Below are positions 8,644-16,256 of a DNA stretch of 64,000 bases, one piece after another. Source of the DNA: Stenotrophomonas sp. ASS1. GTDB taxonomy: Bacteria; Pseudomonadota; Gammaproteobacteria; Xanthomonadales; Xanthomonadaceae. The stretch's first letter is position 1. Each line of letters starts with the position of its first letter. The translations under genes were made by a program, and so were the position numbers. The DNA is taken from the NCBI RefSeq assembly GCF_004346925.1, contig NZ_CP031167.1:392001-456000 (forward strand), written 5' to 3'. The notes under the pieces were generated by a model, which did no database searches, was not told the DNA's origin, and saw only the letters and a program-made list of their open reading frames with translations.

Positions 8644-9477
8644 ATGCAGGACACGCAGTACTGGTTGAACGAATTCTGGACGGGCCTGAGTGTGCTCGAC
8701 CTGCTGGGCGGCAGCGTGCTCGGTACGCTGCTTGGCCTGGTGCTGGGCATCTTTGCCTGGCGCTGGTTGCACCGCCGGGGTTGGTTGCAGCGGCGCAAGC
8801 GCTGGCATCACTGGCTGCTGGCCAGCTACGTGGTGCTGCTGCCGCTGGCCACCGCCTTCTTCGGCCTGCAGCTGGGCTTTACTGCTGGCGCGCACCGCGC
8901 GCTGTTCAAGCAGCTCGATCATTTCCAGCCGCACCTGCAGACCCTGGTGGAAGGCTGGAGCGAAGGCTTCACCGATTCGCTGGACGACCCGCGCATGCGC
9001 GAGGCATTGCGCAGCCAGGGCACGGTGGGGGATGTGGCCGATACCATCGCTTCGGCCTACCTCAGCGAACATCCGTTGCCCGGTCTTGATCGTCTTGGCA
9101 ACGGCCCGTTGGCGCGCGGCACCGGTTGGGTGATCGGCAAAGTGCGCGAAGGCCTGCTGCGCGGCATGGTGGAAGACACGCTGGTGGACAAGGCCGGCAC
9201 GCTCGGCCTGGAGCCCAAGGTGGTGCGCGAGGCGCTGACCATGCATGTGGATGAGCTGCTGCACACCCGTGGCGTGCTGCGACTGGTGAAGGCGCAGATC
9301 AACGGCATGATGCCCGGCGTGTACTTCGGGCTGCTGTTGCCGTTGCTGATCATCGCGCTGCTGGTGGCGCTGGAGATCTGGGCCGCGCAGCGGTTCGGGT
9401 GGAAGCGGCAGGTGGCATCCAACGCGGTAGTGCCGGCCGCTGGCCGGCAGTTGCAGGTTGCTGCCGAAGGTTCATGA
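8644..9477 (+). CDS. Membrane protein of unknown function, C-terminus encoded by a SMAG repeat
   Basis: 277 residues with hydrophobic segments near residues 22-40, 58-82 and 222-247, and a long, partly amphipathic region between them (about 90-215), suggesting a membrane-anchored protein with a large extramembrane domain. No family recognised. The ATG at 8644 has a GGAAGGAAG ribosome-binding region. The last 16 codons (from VVPAAGRQ) are the translation of a SMAG palindrome read out of phase with its TAG, so the natural C-terminus was probably shorter, near the Trp-Lys-Arg of RFGWKRQ. Confidence 0.7.
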   Translation: MQDTQYWLNEFWTGLSVLDLLGGSVLGTLLGLVLGIFAWRWLHRRGWLQRRKRWHHWLLASYVVLLPLATAFFGLQLGFTAGAHRALFKQLDHFQPHLQTLVEGWSEGFTDSLDDPRMREALRSQGTVGDVADTIASAYLSEHPLPGLDRLGNGPLARGTGWVIGKVREGLLRGMVEDTLVDKAGTLGLEPKVVREALTMHVDELLHTRGVLRLVKAQINGMMPGVYFGLLLPLLIIALLVALEIWAAQRFGWKRQVASNAVVPAAGRQLQVAAEGS

Positions 9478-9545
9478 GGTTGCCGGCCAGCGGCCGGCAC
9501 TACCCATTCGAAGGCGTGCGGACCAACGGTCCGCACCCACCGGCT
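9427..9545. repeat. Three SMAG elements between convergent genes
   Basis: A plus-oriented GTAG/TGCCGGCC palindrome (9427-9450) inside the end of the membrane-protein gene, its inverted partner (about 9478-9506), and a GTGCGGACC/GGTCCGCAC palindrome (about 9515-9545). Confidence 0.85.
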
Positions 9546-9551
9546 GCCCGA

Positions 9552-10349
9552 TCAATCGCCGTCGGTTTCGTCCGGGTGGGCCTTCCAGTAGCCGGTGGAA
9601 CGGATCCAGTCGCGCGGCACGCCCAGGTGGCCTTCGATGAACTTGCGCATCATCCGTGCGCGGCGCGATTCGGTGGCGATCCAGTAGAAGACATCACCTT
9701 CCGGGGCTTCGAAGTCGGTCAGCATGTCTTCCAGCAGCGTGCTGCTGGCCGCCGGGAAGCCATTGCGCTCCAGCCAGTGGATACGCACGTTCTCGTACTG
9801 CGGCAGGTCCTGGCGTTCGGCTTCATCGCTCACTTCGATGAAGGCCTGCACCTCGGCATCCTCCGGCAGCACGTCCAGCCAGCGGGCGATGGCCGGCAGC
9901 GCGGTTTCATCGCCAATCAGCACATAGGCGTCGTAGCTGTCGGCCACCACGAACGAGCCGCGCGGGCCGCCGATCACCAGCGTGTCGCCAGCCTTGGCCT
10001 GCTCGGCCCACGGCCCGGCAATGCCCTGGTCGTGCAGCACGAAGTCGATGGCCAGCTCGCCGGTTTCGTGGTCCCACCAGCGCGGCGTGTAGTCGCGGGC
10101 CGGTGAGGGCTCCTTGCCGGCCGGATAGCTGCGGCCTTCGGCAGTGACCACCGGCAGCACCATCTCGCCGCTGGCATTGGGGAAGAACAGCTTGATGTGG
10201 TCGTCGGCGCCGGGCGAATCGAAACCGGCCAGCTCGGCGCCGCCCAGCACGATGCGGCGCATGTGCGGGGTGACCTCTTCGGTGCGCAGCACGGTCAGTT
10301 CACGGAAGCGCACATCCAGGCGCAGGCGCGTGTTGTTGTGTTCGGTCAT
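9552..10349 (-). CDS. Siderophore-interacting protein (FAD-binding ferric-siderophore reductase, YqjH/ViuB type)
   Basis: 265 residues of the SIP family, cytoplasmic flavoproteins that reduce ferric siderophores to release iron. Seen: FAD-binding beta-barrel with TPHMRRIVLGG and the RDYTPRWW motif (RxYT), DFVLHDQGIAGPWAEQAKAGD, GGPRGSF, then the NAD(P)H-binding half with VLIGDETALPAIARWL and the C-terminal WIRSTGYWKAHPDE. It lies 59 bp downstream of a PadR regulator on the same strand; in E. coli a PadR protein (YqjI) controls yqjH, so the same regulatory pairing is likely here. Confidence 0.92.
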   Translation of the reverse strand: MTEHNNTRLRLDVRFRELTVLRTEEVTPHMRRIVLGGAELAGFDSPGADDHIKLFFPNASGEMVLPVVTAEGRSYPAGKEPSPARDYTPRWWDHETGELAIDFVLHDQGIAGPWAEQAKAGDTLVIGGPRGSFVVADSYDAYVLIGDETALPAIARWLDVLPEDAEVQAFIEVSDEAERQDLPQYENVRIHWLERNGFPAASSTLLEDMLTDFEAPEGDVFYWIATESRRARMMRKFIEGHLGVPRDWIRSTGYWKAHPDETDGD

Positions 10350-10408
10350 GGGGTTACCTGTAAAGGTGTCGCGCGGGGGCGCGCGGCGTAGGGGCGACCT
10401 GGCTGGAG

Positions 10409-10969
10409 TCAGTCTGGCTGGGTCGTTGAAAAGGATTGGCTCTCGCTACCGGCCGTACCGTTGAGCAGCGCGGACGCCCGCGTCAGCAGCGCCGCTACCT
10501 CTTCCGCCTCGCCCTCGGCCCAGCGGCCGTGGTGATGCACCAGCGCCCGCTTGAACTCGCGCAGGGCACCGGCCAGCGGCGGCGGCAGCGAGGCCTTGGT
10601 GATCTCGCGGGCACGGTCGAAGGCACGTCGCTGCGCCAGCCGCACCTGGGTGCGCTGCACCTTCAGCTCGAACTCGCCGGCGGTGGTGATGCGGAAGATC
10701 CGCTTGCCGTCCACTTCCTCGGCCTCGATCCAGCCGGCCTGCTCGAAGCTGGCCAGCAGCGGGTACATGGTGCCGGCGCTGGGGGTGTAGGCCTGCATGA
10801 ACTGGTTGCTGATCAGCTGCATCAGCTCGTAGCCGTGGCGCGGCTGCTCGCCGATCAGGGCCAGCACCAGCAGGCGCAGGTCGCCGCGGCTGAGCACCCG
10901 CGGCTGGCCGTTGCGGCGTGGCACTTCCGGATTGGTGGAACGGGCTCTGGGAGAAGCGGTACGGCTCAT
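10409..10969 (-). CDS. PadR-family transcriptional regulator (YqjI-like)
   Basis: 186 residues from the ATG at 10969. The winged helix-turn-helix is clear (LVLALIGEQPRHGYELMQLI, then AGTMYPLLASFEQAGWIEAEEVDGKRIFRIT), followed by a helical dimerisation arm. E. coli YqjI, which represses the neighbouring ferric reductase and responds to nickel, is the closest functional analogue I know; the His-rich N-terminal metal tail of YqjI is absent here, so nickel sensing is doubtful. A longer frame to 11026 exists, but its extra residues are merely the translation of the operator repeats. Confidence 0.85.
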   Translation of the reverse strand: MSRTASPRARSTNPEVPRRNGQPRVLSRGDLRLLVLALIGEQPRHGYELMQLISNQFMQAYTPSAGTMYPLLASFEQAGWIEAEEVDGKRIFRITTAGEFELKVQRTQVRLAQRRAFDRAREITKASLPPPLAGALREFKRALVHHHGRWAEGEAEEVAALLTRASALLNGTAGSESQSFSTTQPD

Positions 10970-10970
10970 T

Positions 10971-11017
10971 TCGATATATCGGTAAACGAGTGTGCAAACG
11001 ATATATCGATATATCGA
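10971..11017. promoter_or_regulatory. Repeated CGATATATCG palindromes upstream of the PadR gene (putative autoregulatory operator)
   Basis: Three copies of the palindrome CGATATATCG lie within 47 bp: one at 10972-10981 and two overlapping copies at 10999-11016. They start 2 bp from the PadR start codon, stand out as AT-rich in GC-rich DNA and are symmetric, as expected for a dimeric PadR operator overlapping the -10 region. No Shine-Dalgarno sequence fits between operator and ATG, so the mRNA may be leaderless. Confidence 0.65.
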
Positions 11018-11536
11018 AGCCGACAATCATCGATCCGGCCACAAGCAGGTCAGTTTTGGGCCACGGCCAGCCCCGCGCACAGCAAAAGGGGCGCCCCTTG
11101 CGAGGCGCCCCGGCAACACTGTGGAAGGGAGTGAGGCAGGGCCAGACGGCGGACCGAAGCGGGCGAGGCCAACACTCGAGGCCTACCCTGAGGGCAGGGC
11201 GGGGGGCGATCCAGAGGCAGGTGCGACACGTTGTCGCCCGTTCAGCGCCAGCACGCGGAGCCGATACAGGTGGGCATGGCGCTGCCCTACAACCGTCATC
11301 GGCAGCGGTAACACTGCGTCCTGCACATGGGCGCAGCGGCCCGCAAGCGACAGCCCGCGCAGCCAACAAGGCCCGCCGCAGGGCCTTCAGCGGGCCCGGC
11401 AAGCCCCTTGCGGACACTGGCCGGTTGCATCCATACGCCTGCGTAGCCAAGTGACGAAAGCCCTTGGTGCGCTACACTTTGCGGTCTAGAAATCTATACA
11501 ACAGTCGCGCGCGTGCGTGCGGTTATGGGAGCGCTA
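11018..11536. other. Gap upstream of aceE without a supported gene
   Basis: About 500 bp. It holds a GGGGCGCC/GGCGCCCC hairpin (about 11087-11112) and GC-rich sequence with open frames that look like chance. A possible -10 (TATACA, about 11492) lies 40 bp before aceE. Probably the aceE promoter and leader. Confidence 0.5.
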
Positions 11537-14224
11537 ATGAACTGGTTGAACGAGGTGCTGAACAACGACCCGAATCCTGTGGAAACCCAGGAGTGGATCG
11601 AGTCGTTGAAGGCCGTTATTGATGTCGAGGGCTCCGAGCGCGCGCATCAGCTGCTGGAAGGCATGGTGGAACTGACCCGTCGTTCGGGCGCCTACCTGCC
11701 GTTCTCTCCCACCACCGAATATGTCAATACCATCGAACCGCAGTTCGAGGCCAAGAGCCCGGGCAATGCCGAGCTGGAATGGCGCATCCGTTCGATCATC
11801 CGCTGGAACGCGATGGCCACCGTGGTGCGCGCCAACCGCAAGCCGGGTGACCTGGGCGGCCACATCGCCTCGTTCGCCTCCGGCGCCACCCTGTACGACG
11901 TGGGCTTCAACCACTTCTGGCGCGCCCCGAGCGAGAACCACCCGGGCGACCTGCTGTTCATCCAGGGCCACAGCGCCCCGGGCATCTACGCGCGTTCCTT
12001 CCTGGAAGGTCGCATCAGCGAAGAGCAGCTGGACAAGTTCCGCATGGAAGTGGACGGCGGTGGCCTGTCCTCGTACCCGCACCCGTGGCTGATGCCGGAA
12101 TACTGGCAGACCCCGACCGTGTCGATGGGCCTGGGCCCGCTGGCCGCCATCTACCAGGCGCAGTTCATGCGCTACCTGGAAAACCGTGGCCTGATCGAGA
12201 AGTCCGACCGCAAGGTGTGGTGCTTCATCGGCGACGGCGAGAGCGACGAGCCGGAAACCCTGGGTGCGATCGCCCTGGCCGGCCGTGAAGGCCTGGACAA
12301 CCTGATCTTCGTGGTGAACTGCAACCTGCAGCGCCTGGACGGCCCGGTGCGCGGCAACGGCAAGATCATCCAGGAACTGGAAGGCGTGTTCCGTGGCGGC
12401 GGCTGGAACGTGATCAAGCTGCTGTGGGGCGGTTACTGGGATGCCCTGCTGGCCAAGGACAGCGACGGCGTCCTGAAGAAGCTGATGATGGAAACCGTCG
12501 ACGGCGAATACCAGAACTGCAAGGCCTTCGGCGGCGCGTATACCCGCGAGCATTTCTTCGGCAAGTACCCGGAAACCGCCGCGATGGTGGCCGGCCTGAG
12601 CGACGACGACATCTGGCGCCTGAACCGTGGTGGCCACGACCCGCACAAGGTGTACGCCGCCTACCACCAGGCCGTGAACACCAAGGGCATGCCGACCGTC
12701 ATCCTGGCCAAGACCGTGAAGGGTTACGGCATGGGCAGCGCCGGTGAGGCACTGAACCCGACCCACCAGACCAAGAAGCTGGACGACGAAGCGGTGCGCC
12801 ACTTCCGCGACCGCTTCAACATTCCGGTGACCGACGCGCAGCTGGCCGACGGCCAGGTGCCGTTCTACCACCCGGGCCCGGATTCGCCGGAAGTGCAGTA
12901 CCTGCAGGAACGCCGTGCCGCACTGGGTGGTTACCTGCCGCAGCGCCGCCGCAAGGCCGACAAGACCTTCGTGGCGCCGAAGCTGGACGCCTACGAGCGC
13001 CTGCTGAAGAGCAGCGGCGAGCGCAGCTACTCCACCACCATGGCCTTCGTGCAGAGCCTGAACATCACCCTGCGTGACAAGGAACTGGGCCCGCACATCG
13101 TGCCGATCGTGGCCGACGAAGCCCGTACCTTCGGCATGGAAGGCCTGTTCCGCCAGATCGGCATCTACGCGCCGTTCGGCCAGAAGTACAAGCCGGTCGA
13201 TGCCGACCAGCTGATGTTCTACCGCGAAGACCAGAGCGGCCAGGTGTTGCAGCAGGGCATCAGCGAGCCGGGCGCGATCGCCTCGTGGATGGCGGCCGGT
13301 ACCAGCTACTCGGTCAGCAACGTGCCGATGCTGCCGTTCTACATCTACTACTCGATGTTCGGCTTCCAGCGCGTGGGCGACCTGGCCTGGCAGGCAGCGG
13401 ACATGCGTACCCGCGGCTTCCTGCTGGGTGGCACCGCCGGCCGCACCACGCTGAACGGTGAAGGCCTGCAGCACGAAGATGGCTTCAGCCATCTGGTGGC
13501 CGGTGGCATCCCGAACGTGCGCAGCTACGACCCGACCTTCGGCTTCGAAGTGACCGTGGTGCTGCAGCACGGCACCAAGCGCATGATGGAAGACCAGGTG
13601 GACGAGTACTACTACGTCACCCTGATGAACGAGAACTACACCCACCCGGAAATGCCGGAAGGTGCGGCCGAAGGCATCATCAAGGGCATGTACCTGCTGA
13701 CCGACGCCGGCAAGCCGAAGAAGGGCGAGCTGCGCGTGCAGCTGCTGGGCTCGGGCACCATCCTGCGTGAAGCCATTGCCGCCGCCGAGCTGCTGGACAA
13801 GGACTTCGGCGTGACCGCCGATATCTGGAGCTGCCCGAGCTTCAACGAACTGCGTCGCGATGGTTTCGACGTGGAACGTGCCAACCGCCTGCATCCGGAA
13901 GGTGAGCAGCGCAAGGCCTACGTGACCGAGCTGCTGGAAGGCCGCCAGGGCCCGGCGATTGCCGCCACCGACTACGTGCGTGCGTATGCGGACCAGATCC
14001 GTGCGTTCGTGCCGATGTCGTACACCGTGCTGGGTACCGATGGGTTTGGTCGTTCGGATACGCGTGCGAACCTGCGTCGGTTCTTCGAGGTTGACCGGTA
14101 CTACATCGCGCATGCCGCGATTGCGGCGCTGGCGAAGGAAGGCAAGATGACCGCGAAGGATGTGGCCCGGGCGATCAAGCAGTACAAGATTGATCCGGAG
14201 AAGGCTAACCCTGTTGGGGTTTGA
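11537..14224 (+). CDS. aceE: Pyruvate dehydrogenase E1 component (homodimeric type)
   Basis: 895 residues. E1 decarboxylates pyruvate with thiamine diphosphate and passes the acetyl group to the lipoyl domains of E2. Seen: DLGGHIASFASGATLYDVGF near the N-terminus, HSAPGIYAR, the ThDP/Mg motif GDGESDEPE (about residue 232) ending in NCN about 30 residues later, GYGMGSAGEALNPTHQ, and the C-terminal domain GTDGFGRSDTRANLR. The ATG at 11537 is chosen over two upstream in-frame starts because GGGAG precedes it by about 6 bp and MNWLNEV matches the family's N-terminus. E2/E3 genes are not in the window; a genomic island begins right after the stop codon. Confidence 0.97.
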   Translation: MNWLNEVLNNDPNPVETQEWIESLKAVIDVEGSERAHQLLEGMVELTRRSGAYLPFSPTTEYVNTIEPQFEAKSPGNAELEWRIRSIIRWNAMATVVRANRKPGDLGGHIASFASGATLYDVGFNHFWRAPSENHPGDLLFIQGHSAPGIYARSFLEGRISEEQLDKFRMEVDGGGLSSYPHPWLMPEYWQTPTVSMGLGPLAAIYQAQFMRYLENRGLIEKSDRKVWCFIGDGESDEPETLGAIALAGREGLDNLIFVVNCNLQRLDGPVRGNGKIIQELEGVFRGGGWNVIKLLWGGYWDALLAKDSDGVLKKLMMETVDGEYQNCKAFGGAYTREHFFGKYPETAAMVAGLSDDDIWRLNRGGHDPHKVYAAYHQAVNTKGMPTVILAKTVKGYGMGSAGEALNPTHQTKKLDDEAVRHFRDRFNIPVTDAQLADGQVPFYHPGPDSPEVQYLQERRAALGGYLPQRRRKADKTFVAPKLDAYERLLKSSGERSYSTTMAFVQSLNITLRDKELGPHIVPIVADEARTFGMEGLFRQIGIYAPFGQKYKPVDADQLMFYREDQSGQVLQQGISEPGAIASWMAAGTSYSVSNVPMLPFYIYYSMFGFQRVGDLAWQAADMRTRGFLLGGTAGRTTLNGEGLQHEDGFSHLVAGGIPNVRSYDPTFGFEVTVVLQHGTKRMMEDQVDEYYYVTLMNENYTHPEMPEGAAEGIIKGMYLLTDAGKPKKGELRVQLLGSGTILREAIAAAELLDKDFGVTADIWSCPSFNELRRDGFDVERANRLHPEGEQRKAYVTELLEGRQGPAIAATDYVRAYADQIRAFVPMSYTVLGTDGFGRSDTRANLRRFFEVDRYYIAHAAIAALAKEGKMTAKDVARAIKQYKIDPEKANPVGV

Positions 14225-14237
14225 TTGATATGATTGT

Positions 14238-14264
14238 GGTGTGTAGGTCTCGGGCCTGCACACC
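14238..14264 (+). terminator. Terminator-like hairpin after aceE
   Basis: A 10-bp stem (GGTGTGTAGG / CCTGCACACC, one G-T pair) with a 7-nt loop, 13 bp after the aceE stop. The following ATTATT tract is poor in T, so termination may be partial. The drop in GC content begins here. Confidence 0.6.
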
Positions 14265-14331
14265 ATTATTCAAAATGCAATACTAAATAGTAGGTCAGTG
14301 AAACGCCTTGAGATTGCAGACAGGTATTCCC

Positions 14332-14907
14332 ATGTCAGATAAGAATCTCGAAATGAACGAATGTGCGAGCAGTAGCGACGCAGTTCGTCGTATGCAATTT
14401 CTCCAGCGAGTGCATGACGAAAATTTTCACCCTGAAATTGCCCGCTTGGATCTGTCGCGTCGAATGGTGCACCTTGTCCTCCATCTAGCGAAGTATAGTG
14501 GAGATATGAGAAATGCGGAGCTTAATGGTGATCATGAAGGATACAGGCGAGCTGTTGTTGATGCCATTATTATCGCTTCGTCGGGATCAACGGCGCTGCA
14601 CATTAATCTGATAGATGTTTGTGTGCTTCACGGGGCAAGTGATCCTGGTGAGTTCCGGGATCAAATGATGATTAGCGTGGGCCGAATTGCAAAGGCTGTG
14701 GAATCGCTCGATCACGTTGAAAATTATCCAAGTCGAAAAGTTCTGAATGAAGAGTTTCCTCGGATATTCTGGTCCGCATACCGGGAGGTCGAGCGCCTGG
14801 AGGGCGATGTGATCAAGCTTGTTAATTCTCGGCTTTCTTCGGTACGCTCAAAGCACATTTTCTATAGAGAAATCATGGATGGTTTAGGTAATGACCTTTT
14901 GGAGTGA
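14332..14907 (+). CDS. Unknown protein, possibly an all-alpha NTP pyrophosphatase-like (MazG-like) protein
   Basis: 191 residues from the ATG at 14332 (a start 24 bp upstream is also open). All helical by appearance. The segment HLVLHLAKYSGD...GYRRAVVDAIIIASSGSTALHINL recalls the helix pair of MazG/phage-type NTP pyrophosphatases (an Asp followed by a small hydrophobic helix), but the EExxE motif is not evident, so this is a weak assignment. It is the first gene of an AT-rich three-gene operon and overlaps the next gene by 17 bp. Confidence 0.6.
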   Translation: MSDKNLEMNECASSSDAVRRMQFLQRVHDENFHPEIARLDLSRRMVHLVLHLAKYSGDMRNAELNGDHEGYRRAVVDAIIIASSGSTALHINLIDVCVLHGASDPGEFRDQMMISVGRIAKAVESLDHVENYPSRKVLNEEFPRIFWSAYREVERLEGDVIKLVNSRLSSVRSKHIFYREIMDGLGNDLLE

Positions 14908-15703
14908 CGAAACTCTGAGGGAAAGACTTCCGCCGCTTGTTCGGCCTTTTGACGGTGGCAATATAAGTTGCGCCTCATACGAGCTGGGATTGGGTAAGGA
15001 GGCCTACATTACGCCAGTTCATGATGCAAAAATATCGGAGCGAGTAAAGCAGAAGCTGGATCGAGATGGCTCAGTGCTGATCCCCAAAGGCCAATTCGCT
15101 TTTCTCATTACCGATGAAATTATTAATGTTCCAGAAGATGCAATAGCTTTTATTTCCATCAAGGCGGGAATCAAGTTTCGCGGCCTCGTCAATGTCTCCG
15201 GATTTCACGTCGATCCCGGGTATAAAGGGCGTCTTGTATTCTCCGTGTTCAATGCTGGGGCTGCGGACGTAAAGCTGCACTGTGATGAGCGCGTCTTTCT
15301 AATTTGGTTTGCATCGCTAGATAAACCCAGTTCCTCTCCGAAAAAAGGGAAGGGGTTCATGTCAATTCCTTCCGGCTTGCTTCACGGTCTTGCGGAAGAG
15401 TCGCTATCTCTGCCGGTTCTCGACAAACGTCTCCTTGACGTGGAAGGGAACGTGAAAAAAATTCTCTGGACAGCATGGATCACCGTCACGCTTGCGTCGC
15501 TTGGCTTCAGCTTCTGGAAGGTGGTTGGGCCAGCAGAAGTTCCGGCTCCAAAGCAGTTCTATCCTGTAAACGGTCCAGTTATAGAGAAAACTCCGGTAAT
15601 GTTTGACTACCTGCGACCTCCCGAAAATGGCCTGCCGGCAAGGGCAGGGGCACGCGGGACTACTGGTGGTAATCAAGATGCAGATAAATCTGTTCGCAAA
15701 TAG
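14891..15703 (+). CDS. dUTPase/dCTP deaminase-superfamily protein with C-terminal membrane anchor
   Basis: 270 residues. Residues 1-165 show the trimeric dCTP deaminase/dUTPase fold: SCASYELGLG (27-36, cf. SYDLRLG), VLIPKGQFAFLITDEIINVPEDAIAFISIKA pattern, and HVDPGYKGRLVFSVFNAG (about 106-123). In dCTP deaminases the helix after this motif carries the catalytic Glu (VLEFYN); here the position is Ser118, as in dUTPase-like SVxN. A hydrophobic segment at 190-209 and a Pro-rich tail suggest a membrane anchor, unusual for the family. Standalone dCTP deaminases act as phage-triggered nucleotide depletors; this protein could be a dUTPase, a nucleotide sensor or an inactive relative. It overlaps both neighbours, so it is translationally coupled. 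Confidence 0.8.
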   Translation: MTFWSDETLRERLPPLVRPFDGGNISCASYELGLGKEAYITPVHDAKISERVKQKLDRDGSVLIPKGQFAFLITDEIINVPEDAIAFISIKAGIKFRGLVNVSGFHVDPGYKGRLVFSVFNAGAADVKLHCDERVFLIWFASLDKPSSSPKKGKGFMSIPSGLLHGLAEESLSLPVLDKRLLDVEGNVKKILWTAWITVTLASLGFSFWKVVGPAEVPAPKQFYPVNGPVIEKTPVMFDYLRPPENGLPARAGARGTTGGNQDADKSVRK

Positions 15704-16190
15704 TGTCGAGCGGCGAAGCGCTGTTCTTTCTGACTGTGGGTACTATCGATACTCGCTAGAGCGGGAATGGGAAAGTTCTCGTAAGCGAGTAGTTTTTATT
15801 GGGTTGAATCCATCGACAGCTGATCATTTGCAGGATGACGCCACAATCCGCGTTTGTCGAAATTATTCGAAACGTTGGGGTTTCGGTTCAATGGTGATGG
15901 CCAATCTTTTTGCCTACAGGTGCACTGATCCGCAGGGGCTACTTTCGGCTGTGGACCCCGTCGGTCCAGATGCTGATCGTTGGCTCAATTCTCAGATTGC
16001 AACTGCAGATCTCGTCGTTTGTTGCTGGACATCACTAGGAAAGCGGCTGGGCCGTGAGGCTGCTGTGCTGCGACTTATTGAAAAGCCGCACTGCCTTACC
16101 CAACTCGCTGACGGGTCGCCGGGTCATCCGCTCTACAAAAGGCGTGATCTAGTCCCTATTCCATTGGATAGATCCAAACTTGGCTTTTGA
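15678..16190 (+). CDS. DUF1643 family protein
   Basis: 170 residues from the ATG at 15678, which overlaps the preceding gene by 26 bp. DUF1643 hallmarks: VVFIGLNPSTADHLQDDATI (about residues 35-55), WGFGSMVMANLFAYRCTDP, and PGHPLYKRRDLVPI near the end. The GLNPS and HPLY motifs resemble motifs 1 and 2 of uracil-DNA glycosylases (GxNPG..., HPS/HPL), so a UDG-like fold is plausible; that is my inference, not an established activity. Third gene of the island's first operon. Confidence 0.85.
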   Translation: MQINLFANSVERRSAVLSDCGYYRYSLEREWESSRKRVVFIGLNPSTADHLQDDATIRVCRNYSKRWGFGSMVMANLFAYRCTDPQGLLSAVDPVGPDADRWLNSQIATADLVVCCWTSLGKRLGREAAVLRLIEKPHCLTQLADGSPGHPLYKRRDLVPIPLDRSKLGF

Positions 16191-16256
16191 GCCTTAAGAC
16201 AGAAGATGGCTAGCCGCGGGTTATATGCGTTCGCCCCGCGGCGCCAAGCATTGCAT

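Noticed and set aside
10970-11454. Open frames around the PadR operator
   Set aside because: Their residues are translations of the palindromes or of GC-rich leader sequence; no ribosome-binding site.
11534-14266. 910-residue open frame antisense to aceE
   Set aside because: It is the mirror of a strongly GC3-biased gene; the encoded sequence is His/Arg/Gln-rich and without domains.
14225-14331. Island attachment site at the 3' end of aceE
   Set aside because: No integrase gene and no direct repeat of the aceE end found in the window, so I could not define an att site.
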